Shown: positions 44,857 through 58,477, counted from the stretch's first letter. The stretch: 64,000 nucleotides of DNA from Ulva prolifera (GCA_023078555.1 CM041198.1:12057374-12121373); one strand, 5' to 3'. Numbers and translations are program-made. Notes: generated from the sequence alone by a model not told the origin.

Positions 44857-47800
44857 TCATGAGTGGGATTCGTCCCTTAGAAACACATGCTCAGCTAGGT
44901 CAATTGCTTTGGTCATGGCATTCGATTTGTTCACGGTTTCCTGGTACTCTGCCTCAGGATCACTATCCGCAACCAGGCCAGCTCCAGCCTGGAGATGTAC
45001 CTCCCACTGTCGCATGGCACCTGAGCTCGACGAATCGGGCTTGAATCGTTCGTCATATCGGAAAATTGCTTCTGTTGGATCCGTTGGTATGACCATGGTT
45101 CGCAGTGCGAGTGCAATATCCATCGTCCCGGTGAAGGAAACATGGCCAAACCCTCCTCCATAAGGCCCCCGTCGGTTAACTTCTAGATCATCAATTATCT
45201 GCATCGCCCTCACCTTGGGCGCCCCTGAAATTGTCCCAACTGGCAGTGCGGCGCGTAGTGCGTCCCATGCATCCAGCTCTGGCCGGAGATCCCCTGCATC
45301 GGAAGCCAGCAATATGTATCTGCCATGCCAAGTGCCTCAACCAGATGCATACGGAACGCTGTCTACTGCACAATCCTGTATATCACAAAGGGCCAGACAG
45401 TTGCCTGTCTCACCTTCTGGGGCTGCCTGCGTGCAGATGCAATTGACCACACAAATCCCCAGTAAAATTTCATGACATACGCACTTGATTGCAGTAAACA
45501 AGCAGATAACCTAAATCACATCGGCGAGGCAGACGGAGCTGCTTTATCTCGAAGACAGCATCCAGGCTGCTGTAGGCAGCCTCAGGTATCTGCCAAAGAC
45601 CCAGCAGAAGCAGGCCGAAGGCATCAGGATCAGAGCTGACTGCAAAATTCTTCAGATCTGGACAGAATGCAGGCTTAGAAGAGGCTGGTGGCAAGTCTGT
45701 GGGACTGCCAGCATATACAGCTGTTAAGGATCGCGTAACAGGCCCGACTGATACCAGCTCTCAAATGATAGTCCTCCCCACCCATGCAGGAATTTTGAAC
45801 CCTCGGCCAGCCGACCGTCGCTGTACCATCGATGAGGTGGACTCGAGAGGAACCCCAGCAGTTGGACCAACAGGCCTGAGTAGAGGCGCACCCTTGACGG
45901 TGGAGGAGATGTGCATGACGTGGCTGTAGCGCTCGACCTCCATGAGCTTTGTGACGCGCACGCTGCCGGCGTCCGCGACGCGCCCGACGTCGTTCCGCCC
46001 GAGGTCCACCAGCATGATGTGCTCCGCCTTCTCCTTCTCGTCCGCCAGCAGGTCCTCTTCCAGGGCCGCGTCCTCCGCCGCCGTGCTGCCGCGGCGCCGC
46101 GTGCCCGCCAGCGGCCTGTTGGTGACCTCACGGTCGCTCCTCACACGGCACAGGATCTCCGGCGACGATGCGACCAAGATGCAGGAACGTGCCTGCACAC
46201 CTCCGCAGCTCAAGCCGCCCGTTGTGGTGCGTCAAATTGTGCAGAGTGCGGGGCCAGGCGATGGCCCATGCCGATGAACCCGGGCCATGTGTGCTCACGG
46301 TGCAGGGCCTGCTGATGCACACGTCCACACAGCTTGCACCGGCAAGCAGTAGTATGCATGCTGGGCAGGGCGGGTGGCGTGCCTGCAGGAACACCATGTA
46401 TGGGGAGGGGTTGACGATGCGGAGAGAGCGGTAGATGTCAAAGGGGTCGGCAAACGTGGAGCGCTCAAAGCGCTGCGACAGCACGAGCTGGAAGACGTCC
46501 CCCGCGCGGATGTGCTCCTTTGTTGTCTCCACGGCGTCCAGGAACTGCTGCTTTGTCATGTTGCAGCGGTCGGGCGGCCGCGGCGGCGCCATCACGTCGA
46601 TGTCAACGGCGCCGCCATCAGGCAGGCACACGGACGAGTCAAACACGGAGCGCTCCATGTCCGCCAGCTGCACACACGCAGACCACGCACGGTCATGCCC
46701 AGCAGCCACGCGCACACAGCTGCCTTGCCCCGCAGTGAGCATCCCCAGCAGAGCCGAGAAGACGCCGCCGCTTGCAGGGTGAGGGGTGCTGCGCGGCCAT
46801 CTCGCCATGTGGCGGTGCTGTTGCAATGGCAAGACCATACTGCCAAGTTGACAGTGCACTTCAGATCGGGGGTTACCAGCAACAGGAGGCATGCATCGCA
46901 GGCCTGCATCTCCAACAGGTGGCACACAGGACGCTAGCATCCATGCGCCTCCATGCTGCACCTGTAGCAGTTACAGGACACGACAGTGCAGCCCACGAGG
47001 GCGTGTCACGGGCAGCGCAGTGCGCTCGGCAGGAGGCTCACCCGCGTACACGCAGTCGAGAAGAGGTGCGCCACGTCAGCGCCCTCACCGATCTGCACCC
47101 AGGACACCAGGTAGATGAGCTTCGTGGCGGAGTCAAAGATGGCCATGTCCTTGTAGAGCGCGAGGTGCATGTCGAGAAGGTCGCGGTCGTCCGTCGGGGC
47201 ACCCGCAAACGGGATCTTCGAGGGGTATGTGTACCGCACGGTGTCGTAGCCTGTGAAGCCGACCCAGCCGCCGGAGAAGACCTCGGGCAAGCCGTCTGCC
47301 GGCGCCGGGCGCCACTGTCGCGACATGTCGACGACCACACTCAGCGGGTCGTCCTCCTGTGTGACCTTCCGCGTGCCCTGCAGCGCGCAGCAGCGTCAAG
47401 GCGGCCTGGGGAGGGGACTCATGGGGCAACTGTGGGTGAATGTCCAAAACGTCATCCAGAGGACGCGTCGCACCCTGCGTGAACACTGTGTGTGCTACGC
47501 ATGACGCTCTCCGTGTGGACAATGAGAGGGGCCGGCAGGGCCTGCGAATGTGGCCTGTCCATCACAGCGTCCATGCTGTTGCGCCCTGCTGCTGACCAGT
47601 TAGAAAGCAAAGTGAAATTGGCAACTTACGTACAGGTTCTTTGGCCTAGGGCGAGGGAGGCCCAATGGGGGTCCCGTATTTGGCCACAGATTCACACCTG
47701 GCAATGGTCGAGGACAGTGACCTTGTTTTGAATGCCCAGGACCTCAAGATCTGGCCAGGCACCAACAAATGAGAACCTGCCGGTGTCGGTGCCGTTCTGT

Positions 47801-47998
47801 ACCGACTCAAAGAGGAAGCTGGGGGCGTCTCGGTTGCCCCCCGTCAGCCGCTGGTACGCGCCCACAGGAGTGATCTGATCTGACATGATCCGCCGGTACA
47901 CAGGCACAAGATTATAATTCTCTGCTGCCTCCGAGAAGTGTTCGAACGCCTCCGGGGAGCACGAGGGCGCAGGCTGCCTGGTGGCATGGCACGGACCT
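44857..47998 (-). CDS. ASA1: Anthranilate synthase alpha subunit (component I)
   Basis: Plastid enzyme converting chorismate to anthranilate, the first step of tryptophan synthesis. First recognised exon (about 47998-47700): [20 protein letters not shown] and [20 protein letters not shown], where plant enzymes carry the feedback-site FLFES. Exon about 47340-47045: [20 protein letters not shown]. Exon about 46670-46385: the chorismate-binding start with [20 protein letters not shown]. Exon about 46200-45895: [22 protein letters not shown] and [14 protein letters not shown]. Last exon (about 45310-44857): [39 protein letters not shown] and [17 protein letters not shown]. Stop TGA is at 44857-44859. 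All catalytic blocks are present. The transit-peptide exon was not identified; it may lie within 48000-48400. The intron at about 45890-45315 is long. Confidence 0.92.
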
Positions 47999-49047
47999 GT
48001 GCGAGCTACAATGCATGTGTGCAGAAGTCAGCAGGCAGGAGGTGAGGACTCCTTTACACCAGGCAAATCAATTGTGCACTAAAACACAAGCACGGCCTCA
48101 CACTCTGTAAGTGTGTGCAGCATGCCGCGTCTCTCGAATGGTGTTGGGAGCAACAGTCGTCGGAACCCTGTGAGAACAAGCACATGCGGGCTTGCATGCT
48201 GGTGCGGAACGCACTTTGACAGCACCCTCTTGTATTGAAGTGAAGAAATGGCTGACCTGCCCTGTGTGGATCACGTCTGTAGCAATGAAGCCTTGGAATA
48301 GCGCGGGCACAGCACGCTGCCGTGCCCGGCTTCTGGACCTGCGGTCCCATCAATATACACCGACGGTGGGTCAGCAGCGTCAATTTTGAGGGGTTATGCT
48401 ATGCATCGGAGATTCTCGGTGCTTTTACGCACGATGGCCATAAGTTTGTCCACTGCCACGCTGATTTACGCAAGGAGTTCCGGATCGACTTCGGACAGTG
48501 GCCTCGGGCTGATGATTACAATACGCCAAGGTACCGCCGTAGCGGGGAACAATTGCACCCTCACAGCGTGATCTCTAAGCATGATGAAGATGTGCTGCTC
48601 TGAACAACATCAGCCCTTGGATGGCCCTCGTGCCACCTACGCCACGTCAACGCACACTCTTGCACACGAGCTCATGCCGCGAGATTGCGAGACCTGCAGC
48701 AGATCGATGTACCAAAAAAAAAACCATGCTGTCCAGACATTTCACACGTGCTGCTCATGCTTCCACTGTACAACAGGTTTGTAGAACATGCTGCCGGAAA
48801 TGTTAACGAATATTACTCAGGCTCAAACTATATAATGGGATTCATATGCAATCAGGCTGGTGTAGAAGAGGTATTCGGCAACATCCCAGAAGGCGTGCAC
48901 CGCCCTCAACTTTTCTTTCCCAGACAACGCAGTGTTACAGCATATGCTTCGAATTCTCTGTTGCACCCGCATGCCTCAGGCATGCAATCAGAGGCATTCA
49001 CAACTTAATGTACACACACGAATCTCCTGATCAAGGAGCACAGAAAT
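47999..49047. other. Upstream region of anthranilate synthase and 3' flank of SMC2
   Basis: The missing transit-peptide exon of the anthranilate synthase gene probably lies here; a frame starting MPALFQGFIATDVIHTG at 48310 (-) is one weak candidate. A plus-strand frame at 48322-48603 looks mildly protein-like (ASEILGAFTHDGHKFVHCH) but has no family match. Confidence 0.35.
48935..48939 (-). terminator. TGTAA poly(A) signal of SMC2
   Basis: Minus-strand TGTAA about 109 nt after the SMC2 stop codon. Confidence 0.5.
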
Positions 49048-52000
49048 CTAAATATCTGCCAGAAGCCGATTCTCCTGACGAGAAGTTAGAGCACGACCCC
49101 GCTTGGCCGGGGTAGGTCTGTCTTCCTCATCGTCAACAGCCTGGACACCCTTTCTGCTGATCCGTTGTTGCCCAGAGCGTGCAGTCCGCTGGACTGTTGA
49201 TGACCCATTGACAAATTGTGTGCGGAACAGGACATTGGCATTGTTGAACATGCCCTCCTTCAGAGATACAATGACGAACTGGGCCTTTGGGAATCTTTCG
49301 CTGATTAGCTTTCCGATGTTTTGGGTGTGACTGAGGTCCAGCGCAGCGTCTACCTGCATAGATACATGCCAGTGATCCCAGAGGCTGCGTGGCCATGACT
49401 GGCACCTAAACTTGAGCATACATCAGCGTGCCCGCAGCCACAGTCATCAGCAGTCAAGCAACCTAGCGCCCCTGCCAACGTTAACAGGCGTCAATGCTTC
49501 GTGTATGGATGAAAAGTCTGGCGAGCACAGGCCTCAGGATTGTGGTTCATGACCGCCTGGTCAGGCTTAAGGATCAGGCGGCCAGTGCTCCCACCAGGCT
49601 GCTCTCTCTTGTGTCCACGCATGGAAACACATGCTGGAATACGATCATGGATCGCACTGGCAGAGATGCGTCTGCAAGCCACACGAGTCACCACACCTCA
49701 TCCAAAATGTACATCGGAGCCGGTCGGAACTCCAGCAGAGACAAAATAAGCGACAGGGTCAAAAGAGACCGCTGTCCACCACTCAGCTCTGACAGACTCT
49801 GTTTCCAAACGCCTCCAAACGCCACACGGACCTCCAAGCCCTCCAAGAAACTGCAGCCCTCTGGTGGCTCAAGCCTGGCCTCAGTGCCCGGAAGGAGGGT
49901 TGCAAAAATCTTGCTGAAGCTTACGCTGACCTTGTGCCATGTGTCTTCCAGCTGTTCGTCTCGCTTGATGTCAACTTGTTCAATGACCTACAATTGTAAC
50001 CACACATGAAATGGTCGCAACACACCATCCCAGCCCCACTTAGAAGGGTTTAAGACGCAGTACCAGATCATGCACTCGCACCTCTTCAATTCGACTTTTG
50101 TCTTTTGTGACAACCTCCCTGCGCTGGACTATCATTTCATAGGTGGTTTTGGTCGTCTCGTAAGACGCAGGAACATTTTTGTTCACCCTTGGCTCAAGGT
50201 GATCCTTGATTCTCTGGGCTTCCTGGTGGTCTGCAGTCTTCTGCTTCATATCCATGTTGTCAAAGTCGTACCGACCGCCTGGTCGACCCAGGAGATCCTT
50301 GTCCTTGGGAAGCCTCGGATTCTGCATGGGCGATCAGGCATCACTCACTGTGCAAACTTCATACTCAGATTCGGAGTCAGAATCCCTCGCGAAAGCAATA
50401 GTCCTAATCTATCTGAATACATGACACACTGTGGAAACTAGAATTGGGGAAAGTTTTGCACCAATGGTATGGCTGCTCAAACTCGGTCACAAGATGTGCA
50501 CAATATTGCCGACAACATCTCAGTCTCACACCGTTTCAAATTTTTTTATTTCAGTCAATAATTTATCAGCTTCTTTACTGTGTTTGTCCTTCTTTTGTGC
50601 CAAGCCTTCCTTTTTTGACGCAAGCTCTGCCAGTTGGCACTCAATTTGAGAGGCTGCACGCTTTGCAGCATTGACATCCTCACTGTACTGGAGCAGCCCC
50701 TCCTTGAGAACTCTGGCCTCTTCCTCAGCCTCGCGCCACTCGGCCATCACTTTGGTCAGCTCTGCCTCCGCTGCCCGCGCGATTGACTGCATAATCCTGA
50801 CAAACATGAGTGACCTGATCTGAGACGATGATGCATTTCCTCCCAGGAGCAATCCAATACGTATGTGCTCAGCACGAGATGGGCATGAACTGTTGTCTTC
50901 CAATGCACATCCATGCCTTATCAGCATGCACTGGCATGTGGCTAATTGTGACCAAACACCGCAGCCCGCAAAATTGTGCCAACATGCACATGACCTTCTA
51001 GACAATTGTGACTGTGGCAGCACAGAGTTACCAACGTTCCCATGCCACTGTAACACGCGGATAACAATATGTGTGTATCATCAACATAATAACACAGATC
51101 CACCCCACAAATAGGACTTTCAAGATGCGTGCCTGTGCTGCCTCCAGATCAGCCGTCACCACATCCACCTGCTGTTGCATGTTCCTCCGATCTTCTGCAG
51201 CGCATTCCAGTTCGGCTTTCTTCAGATTCATTTTTTCCACATTTCCAGCATGCAACTCTTGTGCCTTGGATAGGGCGACCTTTGCTTTGTTAACTCGCTT
51301 CTCTGCGGCTTTGATGACAGCGCCACGATCAGTTGAGAGCAGAGCAATGGTGTCGCGGACTTCCTGCATTTGTCAGGCATGTCTGGCTGGACCTGGAAAA
51401 GCTCCTGTCATGCAGCCCCTTTGTGAAATGTGCTCACCTTGGCCTTTGCCTCCAACTCCATCTGTTTGTCACCTGCAGCATCTCTTTGCGAAGTTGCTTC
51501 TTGCAGTTGCTTGCGAAGATCATCAGCATGCTTCTGCGCTTGATGCCCTGCACTGCAGCTGGCACGACCCTCTACAAGAGTCAGTGCATGCTTTGCTAGC
51601 TCAAGCTGCTGGACTGCATCCTGATGCTGCTTTCGGATGCTTGACAATGTGTTCAGACGAGCCTGTGTCTGTTGCAGTTCCTCCTGCAAGCTGACAACTG
51701 CCACTGAGGGTAACCAATCTGATACTTCTGATACAGTAGCAACATGGACTGGAGAAATTCCAAGCTGTGATGAACAGATAGTTCCATAAATGTTACCTGG
51801 AGTGCTGCAAGCTCGTTTTCAGCCCGTTGCAGCTCCGCCAGACGAGCAAGCAATGGGGTTCCCCTGCCACGGGAGCCACCAGTAAGAGTGCCAGCTGGAT
51901 TGAAGTCATCACCCTGGAGGCTGATGCCACGACAGGAGATATCGCGTGAGAATGCGACTTTCTGGGCAGCCTGAACGTCCTGGCACACGAAAGAACTGCC

Positions 52001-54717
52001 AAATGCATGCTGCATCGCAACTTCAACATTGCGCTCATAGTCAACAAGCTCAAGCGCAAGAGTGGCCCGGCCGCCAGTGGCCCGTGCTGCCTGCTGTTGC
52101 TTGTTTGGAGGGACTACATATGCCTTGGTCTTGTTGAGTGGAACCAGTGTGACACGGCGTTGAAGGCGACCATGCTTAAGCAGGTCACGCCCTGCACTTG
52201 CAGAAGGCAATTCTCAACGCCGTTCAAGCATTGCGTCTGCTGCACAGGCTACAAAGTCATATCTGATATCTGCAGCATAGTCTGCGATGACGTACCAACT
52301 TGGTCTGTGTCCACGACTACGTGAGACAGCCGACCACCAGCAGCAACCTGAAGAGCTGTTGCATGAGAGGGATCTTTCACTCTGACCAACCTTGCCAGAA
52401 CCCCTTTAACAGAGTGTCGGTCAAATCCTGGTCGCGGATCATTATATGAGAAATTTAAATTATGGCTGATGCCAGATTCGAGGGCTCTACATTTGGCCTG
52501 GCAAGCCTGGACTGCAGACCGTTGTTGCTGAGCAGACTGTTCGAGCTGCTCGACTTCGTCCATATCGAGAGGCATAGCGTCAACAATGTGTTGAGCTGTG
52601 TCCACCGCAGTCTTTGCAGCTTCAAGTTCCCTGGAAATGTTTGCATCTTTCTGGAGCTTTTTCTTGCTCTCAACATCAGCAATTTGCAAGTCTTTCTGCA
52701 AATGTGTCATCGCAAACTGAGCACGTTCCGCATCTGCCTTTTGCTGCTTCTGCACGTGCATAGCCTTGTAATAGTAAGCGAGATTGCCAAATCAAGTGTA
52801 TCAGAGTGTCGGGCATCTGGCCTTGCTCCGTAGGCATAGGGCACAAGGCAGAGAGATCACGACAGGGGCCCACATCAGCAACAGATGCACTGTGACGCAA
52901 CCACAAAGCGACACAGCAGCATCTACAAAACAATCAATGACGCGAACACACTATCTCAGACTCTGTCTCTCGCAGGCGCTCCGGCAGGCTTCGGTTGGTT
53001 TCATCACGACCATCACCACTTTTGGCACCAGCCAACTCACATTTTGCAGCTTCATGCTCAGTATCTGCAGCTGCCATGGCTGTAGCACTTTCTTCCATCT
53101 GCGATTCTACTGCTCGCATGACTTTTTCAAGCTTTTCCTCACTGATGTCTTCCAGTGCAGCGATCAGGCCCTGGTGTGCAGATGTTTGTCCCTGCTCATC
53201 CACAGAAACATTTGCTGAATTCAACCTCGGCTGTGTCACAAACAATAGATATGAGGCAGCTGTGAGCTCACTGCAACATCATCCTTCCTCGACTCGAGGA
53301 CACCCTGTAGCTTTGCAACCTGGATACCAAGTTCATCGCAGCGCTGTGACACCTCCTTAACTTTCCCATTGCTCATCAACTGCAGCTGGTTTTTGGCGGC
53401 TTCGATATCTGCTTGCTTTGACTCTGACTCTTCCTGTATGCAAAGGCAACAGCACTGGAGCAGTGCATGTCAACATATGACTCTGCTCAGGTCACTTACA
53501 AGCTGCCTGTTCACAACAGCTCTGGGGATACAATGAACTTGACAAACATACCTGAAGCCGCTTAATATCTTGTTCACAATCTGCATGATTGCCTTGTGCT
53601 GTCTCGACGCATGTAATATGATGCTTGTGAGACTGACACAGCCGCCAAACCCGGTAAGCCAGGCAAACTTGATCAAGTGTATCAAACTTCGAACAGGCTT
53701 CCTGCCACGCTGTATAATCTTTCATCGCCACCTCCAGCTCGTTCATGGCAGGCATCAGATCATTTTCAACATACTGCAAGCACCCCGCACATACGTTACC
53801 CAACCAGTTTACATGTTCAAAGACTACGATGTCTCAGAGCATCATGTAGAGAGATGCTCCAACCTCGTCAATCTCCTCAAGCTGCTTCTTCTTCCTCTCG
53901 AGAGTTTTCAACGATGCATCACGCTTCTTGTTGTACATCGTAGTGCCAGCAGCTTCTTCAAGCAATCCTAGAATCTCAATCGGCTTCATGTTCAAGACCT
54001 TTGTGATGCGCCCTTGCATGATCAGGAAATGGGGATTGTTCATGTTCAGTTGAACAGAATGGAACATGTCTTGAACTCGACTGCATGAAACTCAACCCAT
54101 GAAAATGTATGCACAGTCTACAGCATGGACTGACGCTGTCAGCAGTCATTGCTCGTTCAAACCTGCGTACCTCGCCTGTGCCTTCTGAGAATTTATCAAG
54201 AATTGATCTTTGCCTGCGTGTATCTGCAGCATAGACCAAAAAAAGTTTAGGCACAGCCTAAAAATACACAGCTCCACAAAGCGATGAGCACAACATAATT
54301 CATGTGGATATCCAGAACCTTACAGTTCTGGTCACGGTAATCTCTTTGCAGGATTCATAACCTCTTGGCCCTCCTTTGTCACTGTTGTCGAACTTGATGG
54401 ACACCACGGCCTTTGTAACGCCTGCCTGCCCTTGCTTGTATATTAGCTCCTGGATGCTACTCACTCGGACCTGCAACATGATCACAGGTGAACAAGTTTA
54501 TGGCCTGCCCTGCCCCGACAGTACGCGACGGCTGCTAGGCCTGAAACACCTTTGCCCAATTCTTCATTCCGAGCACGAAACAGATTGCGTCCAGAATGTT
54601 GGACTTCCCCGATCCATTCAGTCCAGTGATGGCATTGAAGTTTCGATCAAAATCCTGAACGACAACTTTTTTGGCGTACGACTTGAAGCCGTCGATCGTG
54701 ACTTCCTTGATGTACAT
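49048..54717 (-). CDS. SMC2: Condensin ATPase SMC2
   Basis: Core condensin subunit that pairs with SMC4 to compact mitotic chromosomes. ATG at 54717 gives [17 protein letters not shown], then Walker [21 protein letters not shown]. Next come [19 protein letters not shown] (about 54470) and the Q-loop region [20 protein letters not shown] and [19 protein letters not shown] (about 54050-53930). A coiled-coil arm follows in many short exons. The hinge has [18 protein letters not shown] and [20 protein letters not shown] (about 52420-51890). The returning coil leads to the signature [12 protein letters not shown] (about 49790). Walker B is split by an intron: PAPMYILDE (donor GATGAG|GTGTGG) and [15 protein letters not shown] after ATGCAG near 49354. 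The basic C-terminus ends LLADI. The choice of SMC2 over SMC4, SMC1 and SMC3 rests on the N-terminal and [13 protein letters not shown] hinge sequences. Around a dozen introns; length is as expected for the family. Confidence 0.93.
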
Positions 54718-56961
54718 CGTAGAGCTGTACGATCAAATAAGCTCAAACCAAACTTTGCCGAATAGAGATTACATAGCAGACGCCATATGAAGTCGTCACA
54801 AATTACGCTTACGACTCGCTGTTGTCGTGTACAAGCACAAGCCACGCCTGTCTGATGCGCAAGCTAACATCGAACGCGTACTGCACAGCCTGCCAAACAC
54901 ACATCGAAGCTCCTTGAACAAAAGCGTGTCCGGCAGTAGATTCTACAGATGTAATGATTCTCTCTTTGTCCGCGGACGGTGCGACGGTCAAGCGTGATTT
55001 GAACTTGCGAACAACACATCGATATCTCATAGTGGCCTCCAGGGTAAAGCCGATGAGCGCGTGCTTTGCAGGTCGTGCATGTCCGAGTCTCCTGCGCAGT
55101 GTTGATGTGTGACGTGACATTGATGGCTACAGCCAACAGCGTTGAATCAGGGTGTGAGATAGGCGGAGACATGATTGCAGTCGGGTGTTTCCAAGAGACA
55201 TGGCAATGACGACAGCATGCTCGGAAGCTACACCGTTCCAAGGGCAGACTCATGATCAGACACCATTGTAATGCCGATAGCGATCACTACTCGTCCTGAG
55301 CCGATCTGGACATTCAGCTGATTAGAACACGATCCCCTGTGTGCCTGGCATCTGCCAATGAAGGACGGGGTCAGTGTGTGTGTGAGCACGAAACACCGTT
55401 AAGACTCAAAGCCCGTGTTATCATTTTTATGTTCTTCTGCTTGGTGTAGTCGCTGGATAATTCGTGGCGTCACTGTGGAAGCATTGAATCTCGCGGGTGC
55501 GGTACCGCATGAGCTCCTTACTGCGCGTCCTCGAGCTGCATCTAATGTTTGTACTCCGATTAGAATTTGTGCCATTGTTTCCCGCGCAATGGAACTGCCA
55601 GGTTTGTGGAGGGTTCCCAGGGGCCAATTCATACACGTGCTGCACTTGTGGCAGGCATCTCCGAGCCTAGCTGCCCGCTCCAGCACCCTGAAGTACGCTG
55701 TGAGACTTGTTGCAGCAGCATAACCTCCCCTGTTCCTTGCACCATCAAACGCAGTTGCGTTACGTGTTGCTCACTTGCGCCACCGATATGACTGTAAGCT
55801 TCGTGCTGCCGTCGGACGTAGCCCTCAGCAGACAAGTATCACTGCGGATCATGCGACCACGATTCTGAATTTTGACCTATCGCTGTACAATCAACCTTTC
55901 CCCCATAAGCAAACTTCGGGATTGACACAGCCTGTGTTCCGTTTGCTGGGCTCTGGACCACGTATGGACCACCGCACTGGCGTTCGTTCAACATGCCAAA
56001 TTGACACCGGTCTCAATGGGAATGTGAGGCTCAGCATATCGCTGCCAATGGTACAACGCCTGACTGTCATTGCTGCAGCACCTTGCGCTGCAGTTCAAAT
56101 CTGAATTTCAGGCTGATACCGTATGTAATTTACAGAGTCGCTGTGGGTTTCACTGGGACTGGACGCGGAAAGGATGTATTTATTATTTTTGCGCCGTCGT
56201 CGACATGGCTACAGGGACAGACGGGCTGCTTAATATTTACATGGTTCGTCGGCCACATGCTGTAAAGGATGGGACAAACGCATTCCATTGTTTGTACGCT
56301 CGTCAAACCGATATTGCATTACCTGTTCATTCTGTCTGGATCAGCGCAAGCGAGCCGACGCTACAAGCGAACCGAGTTCGATTGAGGTTAAAGAAGGCGA
56401 CTGTTATGGATGTGTAATGCGACAGTGCTTGCATGGTACACAACACTGAGTTGCCCCTTTGTGAAAGTCATACTTCTGGTACATGTGCTTTACTGGCGAT
56501 AGTTGGGACGGGACAACGGTACAACCTCAGTGTTTTGCAAGTCGTCATAACAGCGACGAGAAGCCGGGACATCACGAGACAATATACCTCACAGTCGTCG
56601 ATTTTGCTCTGCACAGGACGAGACAATGCAATTCATGACGTCACAAAAACATTTTTGCGACAGACTCTGACAACTCTTTAAATTACATACGGTACATGGA
56701 TTTATTGGGGTCCCAGGTGGCATTTTTGCCTTTGAATGCGTAATAGATGAGCTGGAATCGTCCTCATGCGGTGTGCTAACTGTCTTGGCGTCACAGACAT
56801 AGAGATGCGCCCAAGGACGCTCGACTATGCATGGCTGGCTTGTTTGGTGGTCGCTTTGGCTCGTTGCTCTTGCGGAAGCTCCTTGAGGTGATGAAGATCA
56901 TTCCGTGCCTTGCTTTTCAAGATAATAGGTGCACCACGTATCGCACACAAGCAATCCATGG
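54718..56961. other. Intergenic with one small candidate ORF
   Basis: Contains the SMC2 promoter on the left and the presumed 3' UTR of the membrane-protein gene on the right (minus-strand TGTAA at 56683-56687). Between them only the 53-aa ORF at 55509-55670 caught attention. A frame at 55775-56104 (+) may be part of the same transcript but shows no motif. Confidence 0.35.
55509..55670 (+). CDS. Candidate 53-aa ORF with C4 zinc-finger pattern
   Basis: ATG at 55509, stop TAG at 55668-55670. The N-terminal half is hydrophobic (LLRVLELHLMFVLRLEFVPL). The C-terminal half carries W-x-C-x2-C-x10-C-x2-C (QWNCQVCG ... TCCTCGRH), the cysteine spacing of RanBP2-type zinc fingers, with an Asn between the pairs, though not at the usual position. 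It could be a whole small protein or one exon of a larger plus-strand gene. It could also be chance; the opposite strand is open here too. Confidence 0.3.
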   Translation: MSSLLRVLELHLMFVLRLEFVPLFPAQWNCQVCGGFPGANSYTCCTCGRHLRA

Positions 56962-58288
56962 CTAACGGCAGTTCTTGGCAGCCAGACTGTTTAAGGCATC
57001 AAAGCAATATGTCATGAATGCGTCTAGGGGGAAAACACCAAATCTTACAAATCCTGCTATGACCAAAGCACAGCTGAAGAGGGCCCCATACACGACACTC
57101 TTGACCCATGTGCTGAACATCTGCCAAGCATTGCTGATGTAATTGGACAGACATGCCATGAAAGGGCATGCATATTGAGCAAGTTTCACACGGGCTCAGG
57201 ATTTTTGCAGCCGCATCTTGCAATAACCGATTGCCCTTCCAGTGTGTCTAGAACACTGTTGCTATCCCTGTGGCCATTTGTTTGACCAGGCCGTGCTGAA
57301 TCTCTGTCTTTGCGCTTCGTGCGACAGTGGCACAGAACACGTGCTGCTGTCAACTTCGCTTCTGCATAATGTGTTGGTTGATGTAACGAGGGTGAGCCAA
57401 GCCGTGCTGGTATATCAATGGCCCCGCTTGCTGCATTTGCGCTGGTATATTTGTCAAGGGTAATTCCGGACACAAGACCAACTCGTTAGTGACAATGGCT
57501 ACACCGTACAAGCTGGGAGGTTGCAAATTCGGTGGTGGTCTTTTGAACGGTGTGTGAGGTGCATGGCTTTTTTCGCATTTGATTGAGCGGCTTGATGCAG
57601 CCTACCACTCTGTCTTGATCCTGTAACATGTACAAGCTGTTCAAGCACATTACGCTCAAGCGTGCTGCGTTTATGGACACGCTTGAGGACACAAGGCGTT
57701 TCAATTGCTGACTCCGTACTGCACAGCTGCTGCAGGATTAGCCAGCGAAGCATGCGCAGAGTATCCACGGACACATCTGCATGGCCACGGTCACCCACGA
57801 CCCTTGGTTCAGTAAACGTGGAGTAAGCAAGGTGGCAGTTTGCGTACAGCTTGTTCGTGTGCTCATCAAAACGGGACCGGGAGTGGTCGCACCAAGTAAC
57901 AGAAAATTACATGCGTGCAGCCAAGCACATGTCATACTCAAGCATCCAGGCACTCAATACCACCTATCACTGTGGATGATTGCTGTTGCCGTACGAAGCG
58001 ATTCGCCTTTTTTCTGAACGAAGATGCGATGTGGTGGGTAGCGCTGTCCCGGCTGATTTTGCTCCTCGGCACCTGCCTGTTGTTGGCAGACCAGGGTCAA
58101 CTCTTCTAGGGTCTTGTTGCACCACTGATTGCGAACCCGTTCATCCAGTACTTCCCGCGCGAACCTCATTTCTTGTCGCGAAGGTCGTATGTGCAAACCG
58201 ACTTGCGTGTCATACATGTGATCATAGAACATTTGGGGAGGCAGGTATGAGCTAGACTGCTTCGATAGGCTCCTCCAATCCAATGCCA
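56962..58288 (-). CDS. Unknown conserved-looking protein with C-terminal membrane segment
   Basis: The probable start is ATG 58288 (ALDWRSLSKQSSSYLPPQMF), with a basic helical stretch EMRFAREVLDERVRNQW. A second exon, about 57870-57606, reads continuously as coding with FDEHTNKLYANCHLAYSTF, VSVDTLRMLRWLILQQLCS and STLERNVLEQLVHVTGSR. A further exon near 57460-57200 is unsure. The last exon (about 57180-56962) has a hydrophobic segment, SVVYGALFSCALVIAGFVRF, likely to span a membrane, and ends SLAAKNCR. I do not recognise the family. It lies 190 bp downstream of the RAB3GAP1-like stop on the same strand. A longer N-terminus, starting upstream within the RAB3GAP1 3' region, is possible. Confidence 0.5.
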
Positions 58289-58477
58289 TAATTTGAGATA
58301 TTCCACTGCGCTCATGCATGCTCCTCACAGGGGCAGCAGCGACTGTGCCATGGCTAGCCTGCAACCATCCATGGACTGTGTGCACCAGGGGCTCTACTCT
58401 CCCCATGTGGTGGGGTGCTGAGGCAGCTGACCCTGCCATGGACCGTGTCAAACTGGCACACGGTGTGGCAAGGTCAA

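Noticed and set aside
45470-45694. Minus-strand 74-codon frame inside the long anthranilate synthase intron
   Set aside because: Not part of the enzyme (the flanking exons join without it in family alignments) and no motif; probably intronic.
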